64,000 nt of DNA from Rhizohabitans arisaemae (lineage in GTDB: Bacteria > Actinomycetota > Actinomycetes > Streptosporangiales > Streptosporangiaceae), in the NCBI RefSeq assembly GCF_025996515.1, contig NZ_BLRH01000021.1, positions 385,211 through 449,210 on the forward strand, read 5' to 3'. A program made the position numbers and the translations under genes. The notes under the pieces were generated by a model. That model saw only the letters and a list, made by a program, of their open reading frames with translations. It was not told where the DNA came from and did not search any database. Shown here in pieces: positions 41,264 through 51,289 of the stretch (positions within the stretch are counted from its first letter, which is position 1; the number at the start of each line of letters is the position of its first letter).

Positions 41264-43747
41264 ATGACTGTTCCGGATACTGTCGCTGACCTGCGGGCCG
41301 TATTCGCCGAGCCGGGGCCGGAATTCTCCCTCACCCCGTTCCTGCGCATCAACGACCGGGTGGACCCCGCCCGGCTGCGCGCGTTGCTCCGGGCGATGGC
41401 CGAGCAGGGTGTGCGCGCCTGTCATCTTTTCCCCGAGCGGGCGGACTGGCCCTTCCTTCAGCAGTCCGGGATCGCCGACCCGGACATGACCGACAACGGC
41501 ATGCCGTACGGATACCTCGGCCCCGACTGGGCGGAACTCGCCCGGACCGTCCAGGCCGAGGCCCGTGCGGCGGGGGTCGAGCTGTGGGTGTACGACGACG
41601 CCGACTGGCCGAGCGGCCTGGCCGGCGGCGCGGTGATCGAGAATCCCGACCAGGTGAGCCGCTATGTGACGGTGGAGCGGCGGCGGATCGCCGGGCCCGC
41701 CGAGATCGAGCTGGGTGCGGACGGGGTGTGCGCCGCGGCCTACCCGCCCGGGGAGGCCGGCGCGGCCGTCTCCGCCTGGGACACCCTGACCGTGCCGGCC
41801 GGCGACTGGGAGGTGCGGATCGTCCGGAGCCATCCGGGTTCGGGGTATTGGACCGAGCGGTTCCCCGACCTGACCAGCCCGGAGGCGACCGAGGACTTCT
41901 GCCGCCGCACCCACGACTGGTACGAGACCGAACTCGGCGGGGGGATCAAGGGGTACTTCACCGACGAACCGTCCAGTTCGCCGACCCTGCTGAAGATGGG
42001 GGACGCCTTCGCGTTCGCGCCCGCGTTGCCGTACAGCACGGGGTTGGAGAAGGAGTTCGCCGACGTGAAGGGCTACGACCTCGCGCCCTTTCTGCCGCTG
42101 CTGGCGGATTGGGAGGCGGCGAAGAGCGCCCCGCGCCAGGTCCGGATCGACTTCTGGGACGTGTTCTCCCGGCGGTACGCGGCCAACTACTTCGCCCGGA
42201 TCGCCGACCGGTGCGCCCGGCAGGGGGCCGAGCTGACCGGGCATCTGATGGGGGAGGAGCACCTCTACCAGCTGCTCACCTTCGAAGCCGGCGACCCGAC
42301 CCGGCTCTACCGGCACTTCACCGCGCCGGGGATCGACTGGATCGGGGCGTTCGGCTGGGAGCCGGGCGAGGAGCCGTCGCTGCGCCGCCTGCCCTCGGTC
42401 ACCCCGCGGACCGCCGCCTCCTCGGCCGCGGTGCACGGCCGCCGCCGGGTCGCCGCCGAGGTGTTCTCCGGCGCGGGCTGGGGGCCGAGCCTGGCCGACC
42501 TGCGGGAGGTGCTGGACTGGCTGTTCGCCCACGGGGTGAACCTGCAGGTCCCGATCTGGCTGCCGTACTCGCTGCGGGGCTGGAACCGGACGATCTTCTA
42601 TCCGGGCGGGGCCGGAGTCCAGCAGCCCTACTGGCGGCATTTCGCGCCGTTCGCCGATTACTCCGCGCGGATGTCGGTGCTGCTGTCGGGGGGCCGTCCG
42701 GTGCACCGGGTCGGGCTGGTGTTCCCCTCGGCGCCGGTCTGGGCCGGCTACTTCGACGCCGAGCACGTCGAGGCGCTGAACACGGGCTGGAACGCGCTGA
42801 TGGAGGGGCTGCTCGACGCCGGGGTGGACCCGTGTGTGGTGGGGGAGGACGAACTCGGGGCGACCCTGGGGTTCGACGTCCTGGTGGTGCCGGACGGCAG
42901 CGGGGCGGAACCCGTGCCCACCGGCCCGGAGACGGTGCCGGTGACCTTGAGTGACCCGGAGTCCGTGACCCGGGTGATCGCCTCGGTCGCCGCGCTGGCG
43001 CCTGGGCCGGCCAGGGCCGAGGACGGCGGGCCGATCCGGGTGCACGAGCGGGCCGGGGACGACTTCCGGCTGCTCTCCGTCTACAACCCGGGTGCGGAGA
43101 CCCGGCGGTTCACGGTCCGGGGCGGGGACTACGAGCTGGACCCGGAGGACGGCCGGTGGCTGCCCGGGCCGGGGACCTCGATCGAGGTGGAGCCGGGCCG
43201 GATGCGGATCCTGCTGTCCACCGACGCCGGGGTCCGGACCGCCGCACCGGCGCCCGAACCGGGTGAGACGCTGGCCGAGCTCACCGGGTGGACCACGTCG
43301 CTGGCGCCGACCATGGACGATCCGGACTTCGCCTGGCAGTTCACCGACGTCGAGGCCGATCTCCGCGCCCCGGACGGACCGGGCGACTGGTCCGAGGGCG
43401 CCCTGGCGCACTACTCGGGCGAGGTCCGCTATACCTGCGAGTTCGAGGCTCCCGCCTGTTCGGGGCCGGTCCTGCTGGACCTCGGTGAGGTGGCGGTGAC
43501 CGCGCGGGTCGTCCTCAACGGCGTCGACCTGGGGGTCCGTGTGTGGGCGCCGTACCGATTCGACGTCACCGCCGCGCTGAAGCCGGGCGGCAATCTGCTG
43601 GAGGTCTCGGTGTGCAACACGCTGGCCAACCACTACTCCCGGTTCCCGCTGCTCGACGGCGCCTCGGTGGTGTTCGGCGGGACGGTCCGGTCCCGGTTGC
43701 GCTCGGGTCTGATCGGTCCGGTACGGCTGACTCGGGGCCGCTCGTGA
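41264..43747 (+). CDS. GH106-like alpha-L-rhamnosidase (paralog 1)
   Basis: The 827-residue cytosolic protein starts FSLTPFLRINDRVDP. Glycoside-hydrolase signatures are ELWVYDDADWPSGLAGG (residues 106-122), IKGYFTDEP (about 227-235) and LTGHLMGEEH (about 325-334), whose Glu residues are candidate catalytic acids. The C-terminal 130 residues form a jelly-roll: YTCEFEAPACSG, LDLGEVAVTARVVLNGVDLG, VWAPYRFDVTAAL. GH106 enzymes cleave alpha-L-rhamnosides. There is no signal peptide, so it acts on imported oligosaccharides or glycosides. A paralog with the same layout lies at 48746. Its stop overlaps the next GTG start (GTGA). Confidence 0.8.
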   Translation: MTVPDTVADLRAVFAEPGPEFSLTPFLRINDRVDPARLRALLRAMAEQGVRACHLFPERADWPFLQQSGIADPDMTDNGMPYGYLGPDWAELARTVQAEARAAGVELWVYDDADWPSGLAGGAVIENPDQVSRYVTVERRRIAGPAEIELGADGVCAAAYPPGEAGAAVSAWDTLTVPAGDWEVRIVRSHPGSGYWTERFPDLTSPEATEDFCRRTHDWYETELGGGIKGYFTDEPSSSPTLLKMGDAFAFAPALPYSTGLEKEFADVKGYDLAPFLPLLADWEAAKSAPRQVRIDFWDVFSRRYAANYFARIADRCARQGAELTGHLMGEEHLYQLLTFEAGDPTRLYRHFTAPGIDWIGAFGWEPGEEPSLRRLPSVTPRTAASSAAVHGRRRVAAEVFSGAGWGPSLADLREVLDWLFAHGVNLQVPIWLPYSLRGWNRTIFYPGGAGVQQPYWRHFAPFADYSARMSVLLSGGRPVHRVGLVFPSAPVWAGYFDAEHVEALNTGWNALMEGLLDAGVDPCVVGEDELGATLGFDVLVVPDGSGAEPVPTGPETVPVTLSDPESVTRVIASVAALAPGPARAEDGGPIRVHERAGDDFRLLSVYNPGAETRRFTVRGGDYELDPEDGRWLPGPGTSIEVEPGRMRILLSTDAGVRTAAPAPEPGETLAELTGWTTSLAPTMDDPDFAWQFTDVEADLRAPDGPGDWSEGALAHYSGEVRYTCEFEAPACSGPVLLDLGEVAVTARVVLNGVDLGVRVWAPYRFDVTAALKPGGNLLEVSVCNTLANHYSRFPLLDGASVVFGGTVRSRLRSGLIGPVRLTRGRS

Positions 43748-45306
43748 ACGTCGTCGTCGAACGCGATGTCCCGGTCCCCATGCGCGACGGGGTCACGCTC
43801 CGCGCGGACGTCTTCCGTCCGGCCGAGCCGGGACGGTATCCGGTGCTGCTGACCCGGACGCCCTACGACAAGGACCAGCTGCACCTGCTCGCCCCCATCC
43901 TCAATCCCATCAAAGCCGCCGGATCCGGATATGTCGTGGTCCAGCAGGATGTGCGGGGACGGTTCGCGTCCGAGGGGGAGTTCCACCCGATCCGGCACGA
44001 GCAGGACGACGGCGTGGACACGATCGCCTGGGCCGCGTCCCTGCCGTACGGGAACGGGGACGTGGGCCAGTTCGGGCTCTCCTACGCGGCGATGGCCTGC
44101 TGGATGAGCGCGTCCGCGGCGCCCCCCGCGCTCCGGGCGATCTTCGCCTCGGAGTCCCCGGGGGAGAAGCTGTTCTGGCGAGGCGGCGCCCTGGAGCAAG
44201 GGGCCCTGGAACGGTGGGCGCTGTGGGCGATCGGCCCGCACGCGCTGGAGCGGGCCGGCGGCGCCGCCGGACTGGCCGAGCTGATCGCCCGTAACGACAC
44301 CGGGGCCGCGCAGCCGTACCCGGACTATCTGGGCTTTCTCCCCGACTTCGCCGCGGGGCCGGGCCCCGAACTGGACACCCCGCCCCGCTACGACACGATC
44401 GGCGTGCCCGCGCTGATCGTGGCCGGGTGGGCCGACTTCCAGCTCGGGCCGGACCTGGCGCACTGGGCCGGGACCAAGGGCGACCCCCGGACCCGGCTGG
44501 TCGTCGGGCCCTGGTCGCACGGGATGTTCCGCCCGGTCGTCGGCGCGGCCGACTTCGGGCAGCGGGCCACGGGGGTGCTCGACCTCACCGCCGAGACGCA
44601 CACCACCAGCCTGATGGGCGACTTCACCTGGTTCACCCTGCGCTGGTTCGACCACTGGCTGCGCGGCGCCGACAACGGGGTCGCGCAGGAGCCGCGGGTC
44701 CGGATCTTCGTCCAGGGGGCGAACCGGTGGCGGGACGAGGACGACTGGCCGCTCGCCCGCGCCCGCGACCGGCGGTGGTTCCTCCACACGGAAGGGGAGC
44801 TGGCCGAGCGGAGTCCGGCCGCCGACGCCGCCGAGAGCGTGTTCACGTACGACCCGGCCGACCCGTGCCCCACCCGGGGCGGGACGCTGCTGCTGGCCGA
44901 CGGCTACGCCAAGGGCGCGGTCGACCAGACGCCCCTGCTCGACCGCGCCGACGTGCTCGTCTACACCTCCCCGCCGCTGGCGGAGGACCTGGAGGTGACC
45001 GGGCCGGTTCGCGCGGTGCTGTTCGCCGCCGCCGGCACCGGCCCGGCCGACTGGGTGGTGAAACTGTGCGACGTGCACCCGGACGGACGCACCCTCAATG
45101 TCTGCGACGGCATCCGGCGGGTCGGTCCGGGTGAGGAAACGTGCGAGGTGGACATGCTGGCGACCGCCACGGTGTTCCGGGCGGGGCACCGGCTGCGGGT
45201 GCTGGTCACCGCGAGCGACCATCCCCGATACGACCTGTGCGGCGAAGCAGGCGGGCGCTGGGTGTTCCCCGGCTCGCATCTGGTGCTCCCGGTGGTGACC
45301 TCGTGA
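43744..45306 (+). CDS. CocE/NonD-type alpha/beta hydrolase (S15 family)
   Basis: The 520-residue protein matches the X-Pro dipeptidyl-peptidase/CocE family. It contains VPMRDGVTLRADVFRP, VVQQDVRGRFASEGEF, nucleophile region GQFGLSYAAMACW, acid in LIVAGWADFQLGPD and His in LVVGPWSHGMFRP. The C-terminal beta-jelly-roll is present (VLVYTSPPLAEDLEVTGPV). Members hydrolyse esters or amides. GTG at 43744 overlaps the previous stop by 4 bp, and its own stop overlaps the SMP-30 start by 4 bp. No signal peptide. Confidence 0.85.
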   Translation: MNVVVERDVPVPMRDGVTLRADVFRPAEPGRYPVLLTRTPYDKDQLHLLAPILNPIKAAGSGYVVVQQDVRGRFASEGEFHPIRHEQDDGVDTIAWAASLPYGNGDVGQFGLSYAAMACWMSASAAPPALRAIFASESPGEKLFWRGGALEQGALERWALWAIGPHALERAGGAAGLAELIARNDTGAAQPYPDYLGFLPDFAAGPGPELDTPPRYDTIGVPALIVAGWADFQLGPDLAHWAGTKGDPRTRLVVGPWSHGMFRPVVGAADFGQRATGVLDLTAETHTTSLMGDFTWFTLRWFDHWLRGADNGVAQEPRVRIFVQGANRWRDEDDWPLARARDRRWFLHTEGELAERSPAADAAESVFTYDPADPCPTRGGTLLLADGYAKGAVDQTPLLDRADVLVYTSPPLAEDLEVTGPVRAVLFAAAGTGPADWVVKLCDVHPDGRTLNVCDGIRRVGPGEETCEVDMLATATVFRAGHRLRVLVTASDHPRYDLCGEAGGRWVFPGSHLVLPVVTS

Positions 45307-46145
45307 CCAGGACACTCGCCGCCGAGGTCGTGCTGGACGTCCCGGCCGGATGCGCGGAAGGCCCGTTCTGGCATCCGGGCGAGGACCGGCTGTACTGGAC
45401 GGACATCCCCGGCCGCGTGATCCACCGCTTCGACCCCCGCACCGGGGTCGACGAGGTGTTCGAGGTCGGCCTGGAGGTCGGGGTGGCGGTGCCCCGTACG
45501 GCCGGGGGGCTGGTGCTCGCCGTACCGGACGGTTTCGGCTTCTGGTCGCCCGGCGACACCCGCGTCGAGATGGTGGCCGAGGTCGAGAAGGACCGGGCCG
45601 GCAACCGGATGAACGAGGGGAAATGCGATCCGGCGGGCCGGTTCTGGGCCGGGACCATGAGCCGGGAGCCGCTCCGGGAGACCGAGGCGGGCGCGCTCTA
45701 CCGGCTCGACCCCGACCTCACCGTGACCACCGTCCTCACCGGGCTCGGCATCTCCAACGGACTGGACTGGACCGCCGACGGCCAGACGATGATCTACGTC
45801 GACTCGCTCCGGCACCGGATCGACGCCTACGCGTTCACCCCGGACGACGGGACGCTCGGGGAGAGCCGCGTGATCGCCGTCACTCCCGGCGGAACCCTTC
45901 CCGACGGGCTCGCCCTGGACGAGGAGGAACACGTCTGGGTGGCGCTGTGGGACGGCTCGGCGGTCCACCGGTACGCCCCCGACGGCACCCTGGACGCGGT
46001 CGTGCCGCTGCCCGTCGGGGAGGTGACCAGCTGCGTGTTCGGCGGTCCGGACCACGCGGACCTCTACATCACCACCGCCCCCGGCACGCTGTTCCGCTGC
46101 CGTCCCGGGGTTCACGGCCGTCCGGTACGGGCGTTCGCCGGCTAG
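45303..46145 (+). CDS. SMP-30/gluconolactonase/regucalcin-family lactonase
   Basis: The 280-residue six-bladed propeller has metal-site Glu in CAEGPFWHPGEDRLYWTDI, NRMNEGKCDPAGRFWAGTM, Asn in GISNGLDWTADG and Asp in LPDGLALDEEEHVWVALW. The family hydrolyses sugar lactones. In this operon it most likely opens L-rhamnono-lactone to L-rhamnonate, linking the SDR to the dehydratase. The GTG start overlaps the CocE gene by 4 bp. Its stop overlaps the tail of the convergent PucR gene by 4 bp. Confidence 0.85.
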   Translation: MTRTLAAEVVLDVPAGCAEGPFWHPGEDRLYWTDIPGRVIHRFDPRTGVDEVFEVGLEVGVAVPRTAGGLVLAVPDGFGFWSPGDTRVEMVAEVEKDRAGNRMNEGKCDPAGRFWAGTMSREPLRETEAGALYRLDPDLTVTTVLTGLGISNGLDWTADGQTMIYVDSLRHRIDAYAFTPDDGTLGESRVIAVTPGGTLPDGLALDEEEHVWVALWDGSAVHRYAPDGTLDAVVPLPVGEVTSCVFGGPDHADLYITTAPGTLFRCRPGVHGRPVRAFAG

Positions 46146-47383
46146 TCCTTCTCCGGCGCGGCCGGCGGATCGTGCCGGTAGAGGCCTTTCAACCGGGCCA
46201 GCTTCAGGCTGAGATGCAGGTCGAGCCGTTCGTCGCCGCGGCTCAGGTCCACCTGGGCGGTCCGCTCGATCCGGTTCAGCCGGTGGTAGAGGCTCCCCCG
46301 GGCCAGGAAGAGCTGGCGCGCGGTGGCCCGGGCGTCGGCCCCGTTGTCCAGGAAGCACTCCAGCGTGTGCACCAGGGTGTGCCCCTGCTTGGTCTCCAGC
46401 AGCTTCAGCAGCGCGGGGTGGAGGTCGGTCGCGGTGAGCTCGTCCACCGGCACCCGCAGCAGCAGCCGGTAGACCCCGACCTGGGTCCAGGAGGTGACCG
46501 GCCGGAACGCCGGCACCACCTGGGCCACCCGGACGGCCTGCGCCGCCTCCCGGTAGGAGGCGACGGTGTCGGCCAGCTCGTGCTCCCGGCCGATGCCGGC
46601 GATGAACTCGACGCCGGGCACCGACTCGCCCAGCCGATCGCGCAGGCCGCCGGCGAGTGCGGGCGCCCCGTCCCGGCGCAGGGTGGGGTCGCTGCCGGCC
46701 ACGATGAGCAGCGCGTGGTCCGGCCGGAGCAGGTGCAGGCTGTGCCGGGGGGACAGGTCGCGGCGAATCTGTTCGAGTTCGGCGCGGATCGCGGTGTGCG
46801 CCGCCTCGTCGAACGGCTCCAGCGTCTCGGCGGCGGGGCGGACCACGATCGCCACGACGGGCACGCTCGGTTGGAACAGGCCGAGCTCCACCAGGGTCAG
46901 CGCGCCCTGGCGGCGGACCACCGGATCGTCGGCGAGGAGGTCCCGCAGGAGCTCCCGCTGCCTGGCACGTTCCAGTTCGCCGAGCAGCCGCTCCCTGTGC
47001 ATGATCACGCCGATGGAGTCCGCGGTGGCGCGGGCCACCGCCAGCTCCGCCTCCGACAGGGCGAGGTCGGGATCGATCAGCCAGATGTACCCGAGCAGCA
47101 GGTTCTGGCAGTGCACCGGCAGGCACACCCGGGGCATCAGCCCCAGCGCCTCGTTGGCGGGCAGCCGGATGTGACCGCGGACGTTTGCCAGCCCCAGGGT
47201 GCGTACCCAGGCGGTGACGTCCGACGGCGTCTCCCGCTGCATGATCGTGTTCATTCGCACGGCGTCGACGGGCCCCCGCTGCGTGCTGTGCGCGACGAGC
47301 CTGCCGTGCGGGTCGTCGACCAGCACCGCACGCTCCAGCCGTCGGCTGAGCGCGTCGAGATTGCCCTGCAGTTCGTCGGTCAT
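46142..47383 (-). CDS. PucR/CdaR-type transcriptional regulator
   Basis: The 413-residue protein has a GAF-like N-terminal half (GHIRLPANEALGLMPRVCLP, LLLGYIWLIDPD). A central GGDEF-like PucR region follows. The C-terminal PucR HTH_30 is LECFLDNGADARATARQLFL then RGSLYHRLNRIERTA. Such regulators sense catabolic intermediates. It is divergent from the aminotransferase gene by 91 bp and convergent with the lactonase gene, placing it at the centre of the island. It probably controls the operon from 47475 and perhaps both arms. Confidence 0.85.
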   Translation of the reverse strand: MTDELQGNLDALSRRLERAVLVDDPHGRLVAHSTQRGPVDAVRMNTIMQRETPSDVTAWVRTLGLANVRGHIRLPANEALGLMPRVCLPVHCQNLLLGYIWLIDPDLALSEAELAVARATADSIGVIMHRERLLGELERARQRELLRDLLADDPVVRRQGALTLVELGLFQPSVPVVAIVVRPAAETLEPFDEAAHTAIRAELEQIRRDLSPRHSLHLLRPDHALLIVAGSDPTLRRDGAPALAGGLRDRLGESVPGVEFIAGIGREHELADTVASYREAAQAVRVAQVVPAFRPVTSWTQVGVYRLLLRVPVDELTATDLHPALLKLLETKQGHTLVHTLECFLDNGADARATARQLFLARGSLYHRLNRIERTAQVDLSRGDERLDLHLSLKLARLKGLYRHDPPAAPEKD

Positions 47384-47474
47384 GGCGGATCATTGAACGC
47401 CTGTCTCGCGCAGCCGTCAAGATTGTGACCGCTGTGCAGCGAGGGCCGATTCCGCGCTGACTACCGTCGACGCC

Positions 47475-48749
47475 ATGACGACGATCTGGACCCAGGCGGA
47501 GCGGGTGACGCCCGGTGGCGTGCACTCCTTCTCCCGCCGGATTGACCCCCTGCTGTCCGTTACCCGCACCGAGGGCGCCCGCATGTACGAGGCGGACGGC
47601 CGTTCCTGGAGCGACTACCACGCCGCGTTCGGCGCCCTTGTGCTCGGCCACCGCCATCCCGACGTGGACGCCGCGGTCGTCAAGGCGCTCGGCCGCCTCG
47701 ACCTGACCGGCGTCGGGGTCACCGACCTGGAGGTGGAGGCGGCGAGCCGCATCGTCGAGCACGTGCCCGCCGCCGAGCAGGTGCTCTTCTGCAACTCCGG
47801 CTCCGAGGCCACCTACTCGGCGATCCGGCTGGCCCGCGCGGTCACCGGCCGCCGGACCCTGGTGAAGTTCCAGGGCTGCTACCACGGCTGGCACGACGCC
47901 GTCGCCCTCAACGTGATCACCGCCAAGGAGCGGATGGGCGCCCCCGACCCGCTGTCCGCGGGCTCCTCCCCGGGCGAGCTGGGCGACACCGTGGTCTGCC
48001 GGTTCAACGACCTGGACAGCGTCCGGGAGGCGTTCGCCGCGCACGACGTCGCCGCGGTGATCGTGGAGCCGATCCCGCACAACGTCGGCGCGCTCATGCC
48101 CCAGCCGGGCTTCCTCGCCGGGTTGCGGGAGATCACTCAGAAGGCGGGCGCGGTCCTCATCTTCGACGAGGTGATCACCGGCTTCCGGCACGGCCTCGGC
48201 GGATACCAGGGCGTGGCCGGCGTGACCCCGGACCTCACCACGCTCGGCAAGGCGATGGCCAACGGCTACCCGGCCGCCGCGGTCGCCGGCTCGGCGGCGC
48301 TGCTCGGCGAGTACGGCACCGCGGGCGGGCCCGTCTACTGGGCCGGCACCTACAACGCGCACCCGGCCGCGGTCGCGGCCACCACGGCCACCATCGACGT
48401 GCTGGCCACGCCCGGCGTCTACGACCACATCTTCGAGCTGGGGGAGCGCGCCCGTACCGGCTTGGAGGAGGCCGCCCGCCGGCACGGGTTCACCGCGTAC
48501 GCCTCCGGCTACGGCTCGGTCTTCGTGCTCTACTTCACCTCCCGCTTCCCGGTCGACTACGAGGACCTGCTGGAGAACGACGCCGCGGCCTTCGTCGGAC
48601 TGCACCGCGGCCTCGTCGAGCGCGGGCACTACCTGTACCCGTCCAACCTCAAGCGCAACCACGTCTCCTCGGCGCACACCGCCGCCGACATCGACCGGCT
48701 GCTGGAGGACGCCGACCACGTGCTCGCCGAACTGGCCGCGCAGCGGTGA
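47475..48749 (+). CDS. Class III aminotransferase, glutamate-1-semialdehyde-aminomutase-like
   Basis: The 424-residue PLP enzyme shows VTPGGVHSFSR, LFCNSGSEATYSAIRLARAV, FQGCYHGWHDAV, LIFDEVITGFRHGLGGYQ and the PLP lysine in LTTLGKAMANGYP. These are HemL-type features. It is not beside heme genes, and the first residues differ from HemL, so a catabolic or product-specific transaminase is more likely. It opens the operon that continues with GH106, acyl-CoA synthetase and SDR. The stop overlaps the next GTG by 4 bp. Confidence 0.85.
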   Translation: MTTIWTQAERVTPGGVHSFSRRIDPLLSVTRTEGARMYEADGRSWSDYHAAFGALVLGHRHPDVDAAVVKALGRLDLTGVGVTDLEVEAASRIVEHVPAAEQVLFCNSGSEATYSAIRLARAVTGRRTLVKFQGCYHGWHDAVALNVITAKERMGAPDPLSAGSSPGELGDTVVCRFNDLDSVREAFAAHDVAAVIVEPIPHNVGALMPQPGFLAGLREITQKAGAVLIFDEVITGFRHGLGGYQGVAGVTPDLTTLGKAMANGYPAAAVAGSAALLGEYGTAGGPVYWAGTYNAHPAAVAATTATIDVLATPGVYDHIFELGERARTGLEEAARRHGFTAYASGYGSVFVLYFTSRFPVDYEDLLENDAAAFVGLHRGLVERGHYLYPSNLKRNHVSSAHTAADIDRLLEDADHVLAELAAQR

Positions 48750-51289
48750 GCGGCCACCGCGTCGGCGACCGGCGCACAGGCGACCTCGCCGGGCTGCTCG
48801 CCGCGCTCGCGCGGCCGTACGGCGATCACGGGCTCGTCCCGTTCCTCCGGCTCAACGATGAGATCGACCGGGAACGGCTGCGCGCACAGCTGGCGCGGAT
48901 GGCCGACCAGGGCGTCGGCGGCTTCTTCCTCTACCCCGAGGATCCCTCGATCCACGGACACGACGGCATGCCCTACCCCTACCTGGGCGCGGAGATGGCC
49001 GAGGTGGTCCGGTGGATCCTGGCGGAGGCCGCCGCGCTCGGGCTGGACGTGTGGCTCTACGACGAGTGCGACTGGCCGAGCGGCATGGCCGGCAGCCGTG
49101 TCGTCGACGAGAACCCCGAGCGGGTGGCCCGGCGCCTGACCGTCGACGTCGCCGAGGTGACCGGGCCGGTCCGGTCACCCGTTGGCGCGGCGGTCTGCGC
49201 GGGGATCCGGGCCGGAGCCGGTCCGGTCACCCCGCTGCCGATCTCAGGCGGCGCGGTGGACGTGCCCGCCGGGACGTGGGAGCTGCGGATCGTCCGGGCC
49301 GAGCCGATGGCCGGCTGGTTCCACCGGCGGTACGCCGACCTCACCGACGACGTCGCCGCCGAGACGTTCTGCGCCGCCACCCACGACTGGTACGGCGAAG
49401 TCGCCGGAGACCACCTTGGCACCACGGTCAAGGGCTGGTTCACCGACGAGCCGACGATCCCCTTCAGCATGGTGGAGTGGGGCGAGCCGGTCTCACCCCG
49501 CGCACTGCCGTACATCTCCGGCCTGATCGAGGAGTTCAAGCGGGAGAAGGGGTACGACCTCGGCCCCCACCTGCCGCTCCTCGCCGACCTCGGCACCGCC
49601 GATCAGGTGCCCGAACAGGTGCGGATCGACTACTGGGACGTGGTCTCCCGGCGGTACGCCTCCGCCTACTTCGACCGGATCCGGGCCCGCTGCGACGCCC
49701 AAGGGGTCGACTTCACCGGGCACCTGATGGGGGAGGAGGACCTCGACCTCTGGCTCTACCTGCAAGGCGGCGACCCGTTCCGGCTGTACGGGGCGATGAC
49801 CATCCCCGGGGTGGACTGGATCGACCCGTTCACCGGGCCGGACGGCGGACTCCGGCTCCTCCCCGCGATCACGCCGGTGCTCGCCGCCTCCGCCGCCGCC
49901 CTCGCCGACCGGCCCCGGGTGATGGCCGAGGTCTTCGCCGGGGTCGGCTGGGGGGTCACCCCGGACGAGCTGCGGCGGATGCTCGACTGGCTCGCCGTGC
50001 ACGGGGTCAACCTGTTCGTCCCCGTCACCTGGAAGCACTCGTTGCGCGGACGCAGCCGGACCCGGTTCTTCCCGCCGGGCCTGAGCTACCAGCAGCCGTG
50101 GTGGGAGCACGCCTCGCCCTTGGTCGGCTACGCCGCGCGGCTGTGCGCCGTCCTGTCGGCGGGCCGCCCCGTCCACGACGCCGAACTGGAGTTCCCGGCG
50201 GGCGGCGCGGGCTTCGCCGACCCGGTACGGCTGCGCGAGTGCTCCACCGCGTTCACCGGAGAGCTGGACCGGCTCCTGGACGCCGGGCACACCGTCCGCA
50301 TCGTCCCCTCGGGTACGCCGGAGAGCGATGTCGTCCGGTACGGCGTCCGCGGCTCCGAGGTGAACGCCGTACCGAACGCTCAGGCTCCACCGGCCGGCGT
50401 TCGACGGCATATCCGGGAAGCCGAGGACGTGCGGATGGTCGCGCTGCTCAACGCCGGTGCCGATCCGGTGCGCTGGGACGTCGAGCGCGACGGACCCGCA
50501 CCGAAGTCCGGCTCACCCGGTCGTGGTGTTCCGGACGCGACTCCCGCCGACTCGCGGCTCACCGGCCAGGGCGGGTTCACCGATGACGACGAACACGCTT
50601 CCGGCCATGTCGCGGCCGAGCCGGGAATCCGGCGGGGGGCGGAGTCCGGCTTCGCCGCGCCGGAGAACGGCGGTGACGCGGGGAGCGGGTGGGTCGAGCT
50701 CGACGCCGTGGACGGGGTGTATCACCCGGTGACCGGGCCGGTGTGGCTGGAACCCGGCAGGCTGCGGCTCTTTCTCGCCGGGACGGGTGAGGAGGCTCGG
50801 CGGACGCTCACCGATCAGGCCGTGCCCCGGCCACCCGGGGGCGGCCGGACCGTGGCCGAGCTGACCGAGTGGACCGTCACCGAGGTGTGCACCGTGGACG
50901 ACGACCCGGAGATCGCCTGGCAGCTGGAGGGCTGGCCCGCGGGGTTCGCGGGAGAGCGCCTGTTCGAGACGGAGTTCGACTGGTCCGAGGGTGAGACCGG
51001 CGGGGTGGCCCTGGATCTGGGCGAGGTCACGGTCACCGCGTCCGTGGCGCTCAACGGCGTGGAGCTGGGGATCCGCGCGTTCCCGCCGTACCGCTTCGAC
51101 GTCCGGCCCGCACTCCGGCACGGCCGCAACGCACTCGCCGTCCGGGTCCGCAACACGCTGGCCGATCGCATGGCGAACGACCTCGAACTCGCCGACCGGC
51201 CGCTCTGGGACGGCGGAGTGCTCGCCCGCTGGGGTGACTCCCGCGTCATCGGCCCGGTTCGATTGACCAGAGAGGCGGACACCCCGTGA
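48746..51289 (+). CDS. GH106-like alpha-L-rhamnosidase (paralog 2)
   Basis: The 847-residue protein parallels the gene at 41264: LVPFLRLNDEIDRERL, DVWLYDECDWPSGMAGS, VKGWFTDEPTIPFS, DFTGHLMGEEDLDLW and VMAEVFAGVGWGVTPDELRR. The C-terminal jelly-roll (VALDLGEVTVTASVALNGVE, FPPYRFDVRPAL) is also present. A Gly/Pro/Asp-rich insert of about 65 residues (nt 50500-50690) separates catalytic and jelly-roll parts, absent from paralog 1. No signal peptide. GTG start overlaps the aminotransferase stop, and its stop overlaps the next GTG. Substrate probably a different rhamnoside than paralog 1 (inference). Confidence 0.8.
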   Translation: MSGHRVGDRRTGDLAGLLAALARPYGDHGLVPFLRLNDEIDRERLRAQLARMADQGVGGFFLYPEDPSIHGHDGMPYPYLGAEMAEVVRWILAEAAALGLDVWLYDECDWPSGMAGSRVVDENPERVARRLTVDVAEVTGPVRSPVGAAVCAGIRAGAGPVTPLPISGGAVDVPAGTWELRIVRAEPMAGWFHRRYADLTDDVAAETFCAATHDWYGEVAGDHLGTTVKGWFTDEPTIPFSMVEWGEPVSPRALPYISGLIEEFKREKGYDLGPHLPLLADLGTADQVPEQVRIDYWDVVSRRYASAYFDRIRARCDAQGVDFTGHLMGEEDLDLWLYLQGGDPFRLYGAMTIPGVDWIDPFTGPDGGLRLLPAITPVLAASAAALADRPRVMAEVFAGVGWGVTPDELRRMLDWLAVHGVNLFVPVTWKHSLRGRSRTRFFPPGLSYQQPWWEHASPLVGYAARLCAVLSAGRPVHDAELEFPAGGAGFADPVRLRECSTAFTGELDRLLDAGHTVRIVPSGTPESDVVRYGVRGSEVNAVPNAQAPPAGVRRHIREAEDVRMVALLNAGADPVRWDVERDGPAPKSGSPGRGVPDATPADSRLTGQGGFTDDDEHASGHVAAEPGIRRGAESGFAAPENGGDAGSGWVELDAVDGVYHPVTGPVWLEPGRLRLFLAGTGEEARRTLTDQAVPRPPGGGRTVAELTEWTVTEVCTVDDDPEIAWQLEGWPAGFAGERLFETEFDWSEGETGGVALDLGEVTVTASVALNGVELGIRAFPPYRFDVRPALRHGRNALAVRVRNTLADRMANDLELADRPLWDGGVLARWGDSRVIGPVRLTREADTP

